The notes below the pieces were generated by a model, which had not been told where the DNA came from, did no database searches, and saw nothing but the letters and a program-made list of their open reading frames with translations. Both the position numbers and the translations under genes were made by a program. Below, in pieces: positions 29,989 to 38,476 of a stretch of 64,000 nt of DNA. Each line of letters opens with the position of its first letter. The first letter of the stretch is position 1. This stretch comes from Fodinibius halophilus (GTDB taxonomy: Bacteria; Bacteroidota; Rhodothermia; Balneolales; Balneolaceae). Location of the stretch: contig NZ_JAALLS010000013.1 in the NCBI RefSeq assembly GCF_011059105.1, positions 36,893 to 100,892 of the forward strand. Reading direction: 5' to 3'.

Positions 29989-30007
29989 TGCCCAAAGGGG
30001 GACTTTT
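29989..30007 (+). repeat. 19-nt direct repeat, copy 2
   Basis: TGCCCAAAGGGGGACTTTT is identical to 7804-7822, followed after a T-run by CTTGCTC as in copy 1. Confidence 0.7.
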
Positions 30008-30223
30008 TTTTTCTTGCTCGTTTCACACTCCCAAACTCCACCTTAACGAATTCTGAGTACAGAACAGATAGCGGCATAAGGTTTTTAGTGTAACTCGAAC
30101 CTTCTGAGAGTTTAAAACCCAACAGGAGAAATTTCTGCCTGATGAGGTACTGCCCTAACTCATTATCAACGTTGATGGATGAAGTCAGTACCGAGGAGTT
30201 ATCCCGAGAGCTTTAGGGAAAGT

Positions 30224-30247
30224 TTTTTCTCCACCTCTGCTGGTCCC
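30224..30247 (+). repeat. module element, copy B
   Basis: 22/24 identical to 29564-29587. The stem-loop at 30355 follows after 107 nt, compared with 92 nt in module A. Confidence 0.55.
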
Positions 30248-30354
30248 GATCCCTAATGCCAAAGATAAATTGAACAGAAAAGGATAACACCAGATGATCT
30301 TTTTAACAAACTATCCAGTGCCAAACTACTATAAATAACGCGGGGCAAGATTAC

Positions 30355-30377
30355 GTTTCAACACGGAGCATTGAAAC
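30355..30377. repeat. GTTTCAA/TTGAAAC stem-loop, copy B
   Basis: A 9-nt loop CACGGAGCA with a 7-bp stem, followed by GAGATAA as in the copy at 57531. Confidence 0.7.
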
Positions 30378-30672
30378 GAGATAAATACACCCATTTTGCA
30401 AGGCAACGCTGGTTCGCTATTCTTAGTCTTTATTTTTTTGTTCCTTTTGTATCAAGGTAAAAGGGACGATAGCCTATTGAGACACCCTTACAGTATTTAC
30501 TAAATCAACAAAGGCTTTGCTCAACAAACACTTACGTGCCTTTTCAACAAAGCCTTTATGTAAAATGAGCGGAGAGGATCGACTATGCCTAAAGCTTCGT
30601 CGACCGTATTTCTAATATATTGACAAGACTTCACTTTATCTATTTGCTCTACGAAACCTAAGTGAAGTAGTG

Positions 30673-30760
30673 CGGAGAGGGAGGGATTCGAACCCTCGGT
30701 ACGCGCTAGACGCACACACGCTTTCCAAGCGTGCGCCTTCGACCGCTCGGCCACCTCTCC
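30673..30760 (-). tRNA. tRNA-Ser (anticodon GGA)
   Basis: Read on the minus strand, an acceptor stem GGAGAGG/CCTCTCC (7 bp) with discriminator G, a D arm, an anticodon loop with GGA flanked by CTT and AA, a long variable arm typical of serine tRNA, and the T-loop GGTTCGAATCC. Length is 88 nt. CCA is not encoded in full (the next bases are CAC). It lies 46 nt downstream of tonB. Confidence 0.96.
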
Positions 30761-30806
30761 AAAGAAAGAACGCAAATATAGGCTATTTCTGACGCGATAG
30801 CAATTC

Positions 30807-31493
30807 TTAAAATCCAAACGTAAACACTTGCTTACTGTATGCTCTTACCGGTTTCCCATTATTTTTAGCAGGCCTGAACTTCCACTGTTGGGCGGCCCTG
30901 AGCGTCGCCTCCGCAATTCCGTACCCAATACTGTCCAGGAATCGCGGCTCATCACTGCCTTCCGGATAAACTTTAACTAGTTCAATACGAGCATCTTCCA
31001 CTCTTCCTTTTTTATCTACCAAAAAGCGAACTGTCACTTCAGCTTTAATGCCGGCCTCTTTGGCCGCATCAGGCATTACTGCTTCTACAATTCGTATTAC
31101 GGTAGGCGGTTGTTGTGGGCTGCTGGCAACTTGATCAGAATTACCCGCTCCTTTTAATTTCGAAATCGACAGCGAATCCGTAAAGTCTGAACTGTTGATG
31201 TCCTCAAAAACAATGATTTTTTCTTCTATGATTTCATCTTTGGGTACAGGCACCGGAGCACGCGGTTTGGGTGGCGGAGGCGGTGTACTTGCTTGTGTAG
31301 TGATAACAGCCTCATCCATCACAATGGTATCATCATTAAAGGTCGCTTTCTTCTTATTCTCCGATTTCGAGCCGGGGGCGGGCCACAAGGTAAAAAAGGC
31401 AAGGGCAATAAGTTCAGCAGCAATAATGCATGACATTAGCCGTAGTCGATAGGTCGAACGCTGAGACCGGTTATATTTGCTAATTCCTGTCAA
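30807..31493 (-). CDS. tonB: energy transducer TonB
   Basis: A 228-residue protein. A basic N-terminus (NRSQRSTYRLRL) is followed by one transmembrane segment (about 21-37), a proline-rich linker (TPPPPPKPRAPVPVPK) and the C-terminal TonB domain (about 140-228; EAGIKAEVTVRFLVDKKGRV, AAQQWKFRPAKNNGKPV). It transmits proton-motive force to TonB-dependent outer-membrane receptors. Translation begins at a TTG at 31493, since the ATG at 31436 would lose the basic leader; this is not certain. It follows plsC by 28 nt. No ExbB/ExbD or receptor is in the window. Confidence 0.85.
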   Translation of the reverse strand: MTGISKYNRSQRSTYRLRLMSCIIAAELIALAFFTLWPAPGSKSENKKKATFNDDTIVMDEAVITTQASTPPPPPKPRAPVPVPKDEIIEEKIIVFEDINSSDFTDSLSISKLKGAGNSDQVASSPQQPPTVIRIVEAVMPDAAKEAGIKAEVTVRFLVDKKGRVEDARIELVKVYPEGSDEPRFLDSIGYGIAEATLRAAQQWKFRPAKNNGKPVRAYSKQVFTFGF

Positions 31494-31521
31494 TTATTGC
31501 TGTTTAATATTAGGCTAACGA

Positions 31522-32247
31522 CTATTTCGACTCCAGCTTTTCGAGCTCTTGCTCTATGAACATGTAAGCTGCTTCCTTTAATTCAGTTTCAGTTTCAAAC
31601 TTATCAGCTGATATTGGATCCAATACAGATATCTTGAACTCTTGTGTGGGCGAAGCCGTCCAATCGCCCCGGGGCATCGCTTCATATCCCCCCGTTAAAA
31701 CGATAGGAAGTATGTTAAAATTGTACCGCTTGGCCAATTTGAAGGCCCCATTCTTAAACGGTTTCAAATCTCCATCTTCAGTCCGTGTACCCTCAGGAAA
31801 AATCATGCCCGGAATACCATCCTGTATAGGTTCTACTAATTTATCCAGCTTTTTGAATGAACGCATGCTTTGCCGGTTAATACCGATTTGACCGGTCATA
31901 TAGATGATCCAACCGAGAATAGGAATTTTAAACAGATCCTTTTTGGCCACCCACTTCATGCTCCATGGCAACAGGTATAGCAACGGCAGATCTAAAAAAC
32001 TTTGGTGGTTGGCTACCACAATGGTCGGCTCAGAAACTTTGCCCGGATCTGCTCCCCTGATATCAAATGACCAGCCCGGATTTACCTTCATCATCAACCA
32101 ACCCAGCCCCCGAAGCACCTGATTGGGGATTCTGTTATAGCGATCAAAAGGGGCTGTTAACACATACAGAACCAATACAATAAAAAAGAATGAGATAATA
32201 CAAACAGCCCAGTAGATCCATCCGATAATACTAAAAACAGCTCTCAT
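31522..32247 (-). CDS. plsC: 1-acyl-sn-glycerol-3-phosphate acyltransferase
   Basis: A 241-residue membrane enzyme that acylates lysophosphatidate to phosphatidate. An N-terminal transmembrane segment (about 12-32) precedes the acyltransferase motifs NHQSFLD (block I), GQIGINR (II), FPEGTRTEDG (III) and LPIVLTGG (IV). It lies 8 nt after murQ in the same direction. Confidence 0.92.
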   Translation of the reverse strand: MRAVFSIIGWIYWAVCIISFFFIVLVLYVLTAPFDRYNRIPNQVLRGLGWLMMKVNPGWSFDIRGADPGKVSEPTIVVANHQSFLDLPLLYLLPWSMKWVAKKDLFKIPILGWIIYMTGQIGINRQSMRSFKKLDKLVEPIQDGIPGMIFPEGTRTEDGDLKPFKNGAFKLAKRYNFNILPIVLTGGYEAMPRGDWTASPTQEFKISVLDPISADKFETETELKEAAYMFIEQELEKLESK

Positions 32248-32255
32248 GATTTCTA

Positions 32256-33185
32256 CTATGAGTTAATCTTCTGCAGTGCTTTTCGGATAAATCCGTTACT
32301 CTCCTCCAGCTTTTTTTGCGCCTCTTTTTTATCAATATCTCCCAAAACCATGAGTAAGGCTGTTTTAACATGACCATCAGCTGCCTTGAGGTACTTTTCA
32401 GCTTCCTGATAATCAATATCAGCAAATGTCATTAAAATTCGCTTCGAACGCTCATGCAGCTTCTGATTTGACAGCTGTAGATCTACCATCACATTCTCGT
32501 AGACTTTACCGCGACGAATATTGGCGCCGGTGGTAATCATATTCAATACCATTTTCTGGGCGGTAGCACTTTTCATGCGCGTACTGCCCATAATTACTTC
32601 GGGACCTACGGGAATATCGATCAATACATCCACCCCGATGGTTATCTGGTTGCCGGGTACCGTTGTCACAAAAATGGTATAACATCCCATGTCATCGGCC
32701 TCCTTGAGAGCGCCATGTACATAAGGCGTGCGTCCACTGGCCGCCAGACCACAAACCACATCATTGGGAGACAACTCCGCTTCTTGTAATGCCTGTCGCC
32801 CGTTTTCTTCAAAATCTTCGGCGTTTTCCTGGGCCTCAAATACCGCTTCTTTGCCACCGGCGATAAGCCCTATTACCTGGCTGGGATCAGAGCCAAACGT
32901 AGGCGGGCATTCGGCCGCATCCAGAATACCCAGTCGGCCGCTCGTACCGGCACCGGCATAGATAAGACGTCCCCCCGCATCAAAAGCTTCTTTGACCAAA
33001 TCAATCGCTTTTGCAATTTCTTCAAGCTTTTTTTCGACCTCTTTTGCCACTTTTTGATCCTCGGCATTGATCAGGCGGGCAATCTCCAGGGAGTCGGCCA
33101 AATCGATTTCTCGGGTTGATTTATTACGCTGCTCTGTATCTAATTTCTTAAGCTGGGTAAAAAGCTGCTGGTCGTTTTTTTCCAC
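32256..33185 (-). CDS. murQ: N-acetylmuramic acid 6-phosphate etherase
   Basis: A 309-residue SIS-domain lyase that cleaves the lactyl ether of MurNAc-6-phosphate to give GlcNAc-6-phosphate and lactate in cell wall recycling. GAGTSGRLGILDAAECPPTFG (about residues 78-98) and IMGSTRMKSATAQKMVLNMI are strong family signatures. It starts with GTG and is followed after 8 nt by plsC. The PTS or kinase partner that makes the substrate is not in the window. Confidence 0.95.
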   Translation of the reverse strand: MEKNDQQLFTQLKKLDTEQRNKSTREIDLADSLEIARLINAEDQKVAKEVEKKLEEIAKAIDLVKEAFDAGGRLIYAGAGTSGRLGILDAAECPPTFGSDPSQVIGLIAGGKEAVFEAQENAEDFEENGRQALQEAELSPNDVVCGLAASGRTPYVHGALKEADDMGCYTIFVTTVPGNQITIGVDVLIDIPVGPEVIMGSTRMKSATAQKMVLNMITTGANIRRGKVYENVMVDLQLSNQKLHERSKRILMTFADIDYQEAEKYLKAADGHVKTALLMVLGDIDKKEAQKKLEESNGFIRKALQKINS

Positions 33186-33240
33186 GGGCAGAATGTTGTC
33201 CTAATTATTTAATGATGTGATAATGTAAAAAAATACGGAT

Positions 33241-33594
33241 TTAATTTTTACCGATTGTCCCCAAGTGGGTGTTTTGAAAAGAGTTGGTAAATTTAAGTCC
33301 ATATCCAAAAATACGGTCCATTGAGGCATGTCCAAATAGTATGATACCTGTAAGTTCGAGGTATGGCATCTTCAGAAAAAAGCCTGATCCAAAAAATAAA
33401 ACTGCAATTCCTTTATGATGAAACAGGTTGTAGCAGTACGCTCCATAACGGTTATTAATGGCATAGCCTACCATCCCGATATCAGGCAAGAGTATTAAAG
33501 CAGGAAACCACCACCAGCTAAATTCCGTTTGGGTGAACAATATTATGGAGAGCAGGAACATACCCAGCTCTTCCAGCTTAAGATTATATTTCAT
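33241..33594 (-). CDS. DUF4260 family membrane protein
   Basis: A 117-residue small membrane protein with about three or four hydrophobic segments (LEELGMFLLSIILF, FSWWWFPALILLPDIGMVGYAI, KGIAVLFFGSGFFL, LELTGIILFGHASMDR). The HxSMDRxxGYGLK block marks DUF4260. Function unknown. It lies 13 nt after accC and 55 nt before murQ. Confidence 0.85.
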   Translation of the reverse strand: MKYNLKLEELGMFLLSIILFTQTEFSWWWFPALILLPDIGMVGYAINNRYGAYCYNLFHHKGIAVLFFGSGFFLKMPYLELTGIILFGHASMDRIFGYGLKFTNSFQNTHLGTIGKN

Positions 33595-33607
33595 AAAAAG
33601 AGATTAG

Positions 33608-35113
33608 TTATGATGAGCGCCTATCCCACCATGGAGAAGTTTGACCATTAGTGGAAGGATGCCCCGTCTTTTGAGTTGTTTCTTCCCCTTGGTCTTCCAT
33701 CTTAAGTAATGCTGCCGCTAATGCCTTTACCTTGTCGTCATCGGTAATGGTTTCGTTGAGCTTCTCCTCACTAAAGTGGTCCGGTACAAAGTGGGTATCA
33801 TACTCACCGGAAGTAAAAGAATTATGATTCAATACAAACTTACAAAACGGAATAGTAGTGCGGCAGCCGGCAATCTCATATTCATCCAGTGCCCGCAACA
33901 TTCTCTTAATAGCGTGTTTACGATCGTTGCCATAGGTACAGAGCTTCGATATCATCGGATCATAATTAATCGTAACAGCCTGCCCTTCTTCAACGCCCGA
34001 ATCAACCCGGATACCGTTACCCGATGGAATGCGATGCTTGTGCAGTGTGCCTGTGCTTGGCAAGAAGTTATCACGCGGATCTTCGGCATAAATACGGCAT
34101 TCCACCGCATGCCCGTTCATTGTGATTTCATCTTGGGTCATCGGCAGTTCTTTGCCTTCGGCTACTAATATTTGCAGTGCCACAAGATCCAGACCGGTAA
34201 TAAGTTCTGTTACCGGGTGTTCTACCTGCAGGCGGGTATTCATCTCCAGGAAGTAGAAATTACGGTCGGCATCAACCAGGAACTCAATCGTTCCGGCTCC
34301 TACATAATCTACTGCTTCGGCAGCCGCAATAGCGGCATCGGCCATCTCAGCGCGAAGCTCATCGGTCAAAATAGAACAAGGAGCCTCCTCTATCACTTTC
34401 TGATGTCGCCGCTGTATAGAGCATTCTCGATCAAAAACGTGTAACACATTCCCGTGTTCATCAGCAATAATTTGAAACTCAACGTGACGTGGTTCTACCA
34501 GGTATTTTTCGATGTAGACCCGATCATCACCAAAAGCGTTACGGGCTTCTGACTTGGCTGCTTTTATACCCGATTTAAACTCATCTTTGGTTTCAACGAT
34601 GCGCATCCCTTTACCGCCACCGCCCGCAGCAGCTTTAACCAATACGGGATAGCCGATATCATTGGCAATCTTTTCGGCCTCTTCAATATCTTCAAGCTCT
34701 TTTTTAGTGCCCGGAGGAAACGGCACGTTGGCCTTGCTCATAATCTCCCTGGCCGCTGTTTTATCCCCCATCGATTTAATAGCATGAGCATCGGGACCGA
34801 TAAAGATGATTCCTTCTTCCTTACAGCGCTCCGAGAAGTCAGCATTTTCACTCAAGAAACCGTATCCCGGGTGGATAGCATCGGCACCGGTATCTTTTGC
34901 CGCTTGTATAATTTTGTCGATTACCAAGTAACTCTCCGACGAGGATGCCGGACCGATATGTACCGATTCATCGGCTTGCAACACATGCGGAGCATCGGCA
35001 TCGGGTGTAGAATAGACCGCAACTGTTTGTTTGCCTAGTTCTTTACAACTTCGGATAACACGTAGTGCAATTTCGCCTCTGTTGGCAACTAAAATCTTAG
35101 AAATATCGGGCAT
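33608..35113 (-). CDS. accC: biotin carboxylase subunit of an acyl-CoA carboxylase
   Basis: A 501-residue enzyme from the ATG at 35113; the upstream frame to 35164 runs into the esterase gene and is not conserved-looking. The classical N-terminus KILVANRGEIALRVIRS, the ATP-grasp loop AAGGGGKGMR, EKYLVEPRHVEFQI and EMNTRLQVEHPVTE are all present. It carboxylates biotin on a carrier protein for acetyl-CoA or propionyl-CoA carboxylase. The C-terminal 50 residues (EEKLNETITDD... SPWWDRRSS) exceed the ~450-residue norm; such tails occur in Bacteroidota AccC/PccA-like proteins. No biotin carrier or carboxyltransferase gene is nearby. Confidence 0.92.
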   Translation of the reverse strand: MPDISKILVANRGEIALRVIRSCKELGKQTVAVYSTPDADAPHVLQADESVHIGPASSSESYLVIDKIIQAAKDTGADAIHPGYGFLSENADFSERCKEEGIIFIGPDAHAIKSMGDKTAAREIMSKANVPFPPGTKKELEDIEEAEKIANDIGYPVLVKAAAGGGGKGMRIVETKDEFKSGIKAAKSEARNAFGDDRVYIEKYLVEPRHVEFQIIADEHGNVLHVFDRECSIQRRHQKVIEEAPCSILTDELRAEMADAAIAAAEAVDYVGAGTIEFLVDADRNFYFLEMNTRLQVEHPVTELITGLDLVALQILVAEGKELPMTQDEITMNGHAVECRIYAEDPRDNFLPSTGTLHKHRIPSGNGIRVDSGVEEGQAVTINYDPMISKLCTYGNDRKHAIKRMLRALDEYEIAGCRTTIPFCKFVLNHNSFTSGEYDTHFVPDHFSEEKLNETITDDDKVKALAAALLKMEDQGEETTQKTGHPSTNGQTSPWWDRRSS

Positions 35114-35121
35114 AAGAGTTC

Positions 35122-35832
35122 TTAAATAACGTGAGTTTTTAACATTTGTGGCCACAGATCCCATTCATCACCTGATTCTCCCCAGATATCGAGATCATGT
35201 TCAATAAATTTCATACGCATAACATTACTCATCCGCAAGCTGTCCTCTTTGCGTTCATCCCCCTCGTAACTGACAAGTCGAAAGTCGATATCCCGCACCC
35301 GTTCAAGCAGCGACTGCCTGCTCATATTTGGCACAAAATCCATTGGATTACTGTAGTACACATCATCATTGTAGAAACCGTCCATAAACGGTTTAATATC
35401 ATAAATGCCGCTCATTCCAATAACTTTACCAAAAGCAGCCGGATGTTTGAGGGCCGTTGTAAGGGCATGGCATCCCCCAAGATCGATACCGGCAATAATA
35501 ATAAAATTGATATTATTCTGCTCCTGAATATAGGGAACTACCTCTTCTACGATATAGGATTCATACTGCTGCTGACGAACAATGCGTTGCGATGGGGCTG
35601 CATTTTCATTCAAAAAACCTTCTGTATCGATAGAGGAAAGGCAAAAAAGCTGATTGAATTCATTATCGAGCTGATAAGAGATGGCATCAACCATTCCGAA
35701 CTCTTCCCATTGTCCGCAAGAAGCCCCTCTCGTCGGTAAGCCGATGATAGGAGTTCCTGACTTACCATATACAGTCAGCTCCATCTCTTTTCCAAGACTA
35801 GGGCTTCTCCAGTTCTCCGTTTTCTTCTCCAT
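35122..35832 (-). CDS. esterase-fold protein lacking the catalytic serine and histidine
   Basis: A 236-residue protein of the putative-esterase (PF00756-like) alpha/beta-hydrolase fold. The conserved opening WRSPSLGKEMELTVYGKSGTP and the YDIKPFMDGFYNDDVYYSNPMDFVPN block match cytoplasmic esterase-like proteins. At the nucleophile elbow it has GIDLGG (115-120), with Asp117 where Ser is expected. The C-terminal block reads GDEWDLWPQML where relatives have GHDWxLW, so His is missing too. It could be a binding or regulatory protein, or a use of Asp like dehalogenases. It lies 8 nt upstream of accC in one operon. Confidence 0.75.
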   Translation of the reverse strand: MEKKTENWRSPSLGKEMELTVYGKSGTPIIGLPTRGASCGQWEEFGMVDAISYQLDNEFNQLFCLSSIDTEGFLNENAAPSQRIVRQQQYESYIVEEVVPYIQEQNNINFIIIAGIDLGGCHALTTALKHPAAFGKVIGMSGIYDIKPFMDGFYNDDVYYSNPMDFVPNMSRQSLLERVRDIDFRLVSYEGDERKEDSLRMSNVMRMKFIEHDLDIWGESGDEWDLWPQMLKTHVI

Positions 35833-35927
35833 TCTGCTCCTGTTATTGGATTATCACTGTCAGTAATTTCGAATGGAATATAACAGTTCAGATCGTATTG
35901 TGTAAACGCAGAATTGGAACTGTAAAA

Positions 35928-36905
35928 TCAGGATTTTCCAACCTTCATCTGGTAATACGCCCGGGGTAAAATTGATAATTTTTCGGTTGTATTAAGATAG
36001 GCCCGAGTATCAAAAACGTTATAATCGTTTTCCTCAATTTTATTGAGGATGCGACTGTAATTTTGACGAGCTAAATAGACAGGTAACTGGCTGTCATTTG
36101 AGAGTAAAGCTATTCCTTTATCTGATCGATTATAATAACGTCGGGTTCTCTCAATTTGAAACTGTAACAGCTTTATTACGGGTTCTTCAAGGGCATGATT
36201 AAACAGATCCTGCTCGGTAACTCCAAAACGCTGCAAATCTTCTTGTGGCAGATAGATACGATTACGCTCAAGGTCTTCTCCCACATCCCGCAAAATGTTA
36301 GTAAGCTGCATTGCGATACCCAAATCTACGGCATAGCTGAGTGCTTCCTGGTTTTTATAGCCAAAAACCTGGCTTGTCATTAATCCCACAATAGAAGCCA
36401 CTTTAAAGGAGTAATCGTAAAGCTCATTAAACGTCTCATAACGATCTTTGAACAGGTCCATGCAAACCCCTTCCATCAGCTCAAAAGGCATCTCAATGGG
36501 AATATGGTATCGTTTTAATACATCAGAAAAAGCAATTAATATGGCGTTATCATGGCTGCGTCCCTCGTAGGTATCTTTTAGCTTCTGCTTCCAGCTCTGC
36601 AGTTTAAGGCGGATATCCTGTTCCGTGAGTTCTTTCTGTTCTAACAGATCTTCTGCCTCATCTACCAGGTCATCTATATACCGGCATAAACTGTAGATAG
36701 CGAAAATCCCGCGTTGCTTATGGTTGGGCAAAAAACGCGTGGCCATATAGAAAGTTTTCGCATGATGCCGTGTTATGGCTCTGCACTCCGAATAAGCATT
36801 TTTAAGGCGCTCGTCATCAATCTCATCTATCACAGAACGATGGAAGGAGGTCCAGCGATAGATCGGCTTAATAAGCTCATAGGGAATACGGAATAGATCA
36901 GTCAT
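35928..36905 (-). CDS. squalene/phytoene synthase family protein
   Basis: A 325-residue head-to-head prenyl synthase from the ATG at 36905 (a TTG sits one codon earlier). The first aspartate motif YIDDLVDEAED (Asp79-Asp83) and second LTNILRDVGEDLERNRIYLP (Asp208-Asp212) bind the Mg-diphosphate. It condenses two GGPP to phytoene or two FPP to squalene/dehydrosqualene. Which of these cannot be told without phylogeny; crtI, crtY and squalene cyclase are absent from the window. It diverges from purC with a 186-nt gap. Confidence 0.85.
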   Translation of the reverse strand: MTDLFRIPYELIKPIYRWTSFHRSVIDEIDDERLKNAYSECRAITRHHAKTFYMATRFLPNHKQRGIFAIYSLCRYIDDLVDEAEDLLEQKELTEQDIRLKLQSWKQKLKDTYEGRSHDNAILIAFSDVLKRYHIPIEMPFELMEGVCMDLFKDRYETFNELYDYSFKVASIVGLMTSQVFGYKNQEALSYAVDLGIAMQLTNILRDVGEDLERNRIYLPQEDLQRFGVTEQDLFNHALEEPVIKLLQFQIERTRRYYNRSDKGIALLSNDSQLPVYLARQNYSRILNKIEENDYNVFDTRAYLNTTEKLSILPRAYYQMKVGKS

Positions 36906-37091
36906 CAACTACATGTTTCGTTACTTCTTGTTGTAGTCTACCTAATGTAAATTGATAATCAAATAGTTCCCTGAAATTATAAAACTTTCTCCGTTTTTAT
37001 TTTTTTAAATGAATTTCTATTCAGATTTCACTTCTTCTAAACTTTTTCTGATTTTCCATCGACTTCTTTAATTCAACTAATCACCACTGTT

Positions 37092-38057
37092 GTGCATACT
37101 AATATTGACTCAAAAGCTCTGGATAACTGTATAACAAGAACCGATGTTCCCGGCCACTCCGAGCCCTATCGTGGCAAAGTACGCGATGTGTATACCCTAA
37201 CCGATGATACCCTTGGGATTGTAGCCAGTGATCGTATTTCTGCCTTTGATCATATCATGAAGCAGGCAATACCGTATAAGGGACAGATTTTAAACTCCCT
37301 GGCAGCCTTTGCATTCGACAAGGTTGATGATATTGTTGCTACTCATATCATTGATGTGCCTCACCCTAATGTTACCATAGCCAAAAAATGTGAACCCATT
37401 CCTATTGAGGTGGTAATTCGGGCGTGTCTTACCGGACATGCTGCACGGGTTTATAATTCGGGCAAGCGAACGCTATGTGGGGTCGAACTTCCGGATGGGA
37501 TGGTTGAAAACCAGAAGTTTGAAGAACCAATCCTGACTCCCGCTACCAAAGCCGAAGAGGGACATGATGAGGATATCTCAGAGAAAGAGATCCTGGAGCA
37601 AGGTATTGTTGATGAAGATATCTGGGCAGAAGTGCGTGAAAAGGCCTTTAACGTATTTGAGCGCGGCCAACAGATCGCCAATAAGCAGGGACTGATTTTA
37701 GTAGATACTAAGTATGAGTTCGGCTTATACAACGGTGAAGTCACCCTTATTGATGAGGTGCATACCGCCGACTCTTCGCGCTATTTTTATGCGGATGGGT
37801 ACGAAGAACGACTCGAAAAGGGAGAACCTCAAAAGCAGCTATCCAAAGAGTTTTTGCGCGAGTGGCTGATGGATCATGATTTCCAGGGTAAAGAAGGCCA
37901 GGTACTCCCCGACTTGCCGGATGAGTTCCGCATCAAAGTATATAAGCGGTATACCGAACTCTTCGAGAAACTCACCGGTAATACCTTTGAGCCTACCCCT
38001 CTGAATATGGATACCTTCAACGGGGAGCTAGAAGAGATCTTCGATAATTACAGCTGA
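37092..38057 (+). CDS. purC: phosphoribosylaminoimidazolesuccinocarboxamide synthase (SAICAR synthase)
   Basis: A 321-residue enzyme of purine synthesis, longer than the ~237 residues of E. coli and like the Bacteroidota/eukaryote-type form. GKVRDVYTLTDDTLGIVASDRISAFD, GQILNSLAAFAFDK, EVVIRACLTGHAARVYN, ILTPATKAEEGHDEDIS and LVDTKYEFGLYNGEVTLIDEVHTADSSRYF are diagnostic. The start is GTG; the next Met lies beyond the active-site block. It is a single gene bounded by a structured 3' region (38071-38156). Confidence 0.95.
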   Translation: MHTNIDSKALDNCITRTDVPGHSEPYRGKVRDVYTLTDDTLGIVASDRISAFDHIMKQAIPYKGQILNSLAAFAFDKVDDIVATHIIDVPHPNVTIAKKCEPIPIEVVIRACLTGHAARVYNSGKRTLCGVELPDGMVENQKFEEPILTPATKAEEGHDEDISEKEILEQGIVDEDIWAEVREKAFNVFERGQQIANKQGLILVDTKYEFGLYNGEVTLIDEVHTADSSRYFYADGYEERLEKGEPQKQLSKEFLREWLMDHDFQGKEGQVLPDLPDEFRIKVYKRYTELFEKLTGNTFEPTPLNMDTFNGELEEIFDNYS

Positions 38058-38070
38058 GCAAGATATTTAA

Positions 38071-38156
38071 GATTCCATGTGTCTCAATTAGACAGCGGGA
38101 GTACAACTCCCTTGGAGCTAAAGTTAGAGACACTCCAACTTTCAAAACATGGAATA
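38071..38156 (+). other. structured region after purC
   Basis: Nested complementary segments: ATTCCATG with CATGGAAT (ends near 38072 and 38156), GTGTCTC (38079-38085) with GAGACAC (38127-38133), and GGGAGT-ACA-ACTCCC (38097-38111). The short GGGAGT...ACTCCC hairpin also occurs at 43161-43175. It may be a terminator-like or processing element of the purC transcript. Confidence 0.5.
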
Positions 38157-38164
38157 CCTATCAA

Positions 38165-38211
38165 TAAAAACAGCCTAATAACAGCTAAGGTTGGGCTGTT
38201 ATTAAGCTGTT
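38165..38211 (-). terminator. terminator of sigma factor/small protein operon
   Basis: On the minus strand AACAGC-TT-AATAACAGC and GCTGTTATT-AG-GCTGTT pair around a 9-nt loop, followed by TTTTTATT. The stop codon TAA of the 70-residue gene (38202-38204) lies inside the stem. Confidence 0.75.
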
Positions 38212-38414
38212 ACTGAGGGGACATCAATATGTTTAGCCAGCCGGGCTAACGCCTTTTTCCCTTTCATCGCTTTACGCACAAAGATTTTCTCTTTCTTGTT
38301 CTGGGCCAAATATGCTTCGAACGATTTCCGCTCCGGTGCACTCAAGTTACCATCCAGGTAATCAGTTAAGAAATCGGTTAAAATATCGTCGCTGTCAAAT
38401 GCCGTTGGTTCCAT
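38202..38414 (-). CDS. small hypothetical protein, candidate anti-sigma-like partner of the ECF sigma factor
   Basis: A 70-residue acidic N-terminus (DSDDILTDFLTDYLDGNLSAPERKSFEAYLAQN) resembles the zf-HC2/anti-sigma N-terminal helices, though no His-Cys zinc motif is present. A basic C-terminus (FVRKAMKGKKALARLAKHID) follows. It is 62 nt after the ECF sigma gene and shares its terminator. Anti-sigma function is inferred from position and helix likeness only. Confidence 0.6.
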   Translation of the reverse strand: MEPTAFDSDDILTDFLTDYLDGNLSAPERKSFEAYLAQNKKEKIFVRKAMKGKKALARLAKHIDVPSVTA

Positions 38415-38476
38415 ATGTAAGAGGGTAATAGATTAGTGTACAAGTTCAAAAACCTTATCTATTACCTCTTACCGGC

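Larger units (their letters stand above)
29061..30672. other. gene-free repeat island 2
   Basis: About 1.6 kb with no credible gene between the kinase and tRNA-Ser. It contains palindromic repeats in two similar modules (29551-29702 and 30199-30377) and repeats shared with islands 1 and 3. Short plus-strand frames at 29389 and 29655 look like chance. Confidence 0.7.

Noticed and set aside
30521-30817. 98-codon minus-strand open frame over the tRNA
   Set aside because: It covers the tRNA-Ser gene and has no family resemblance.
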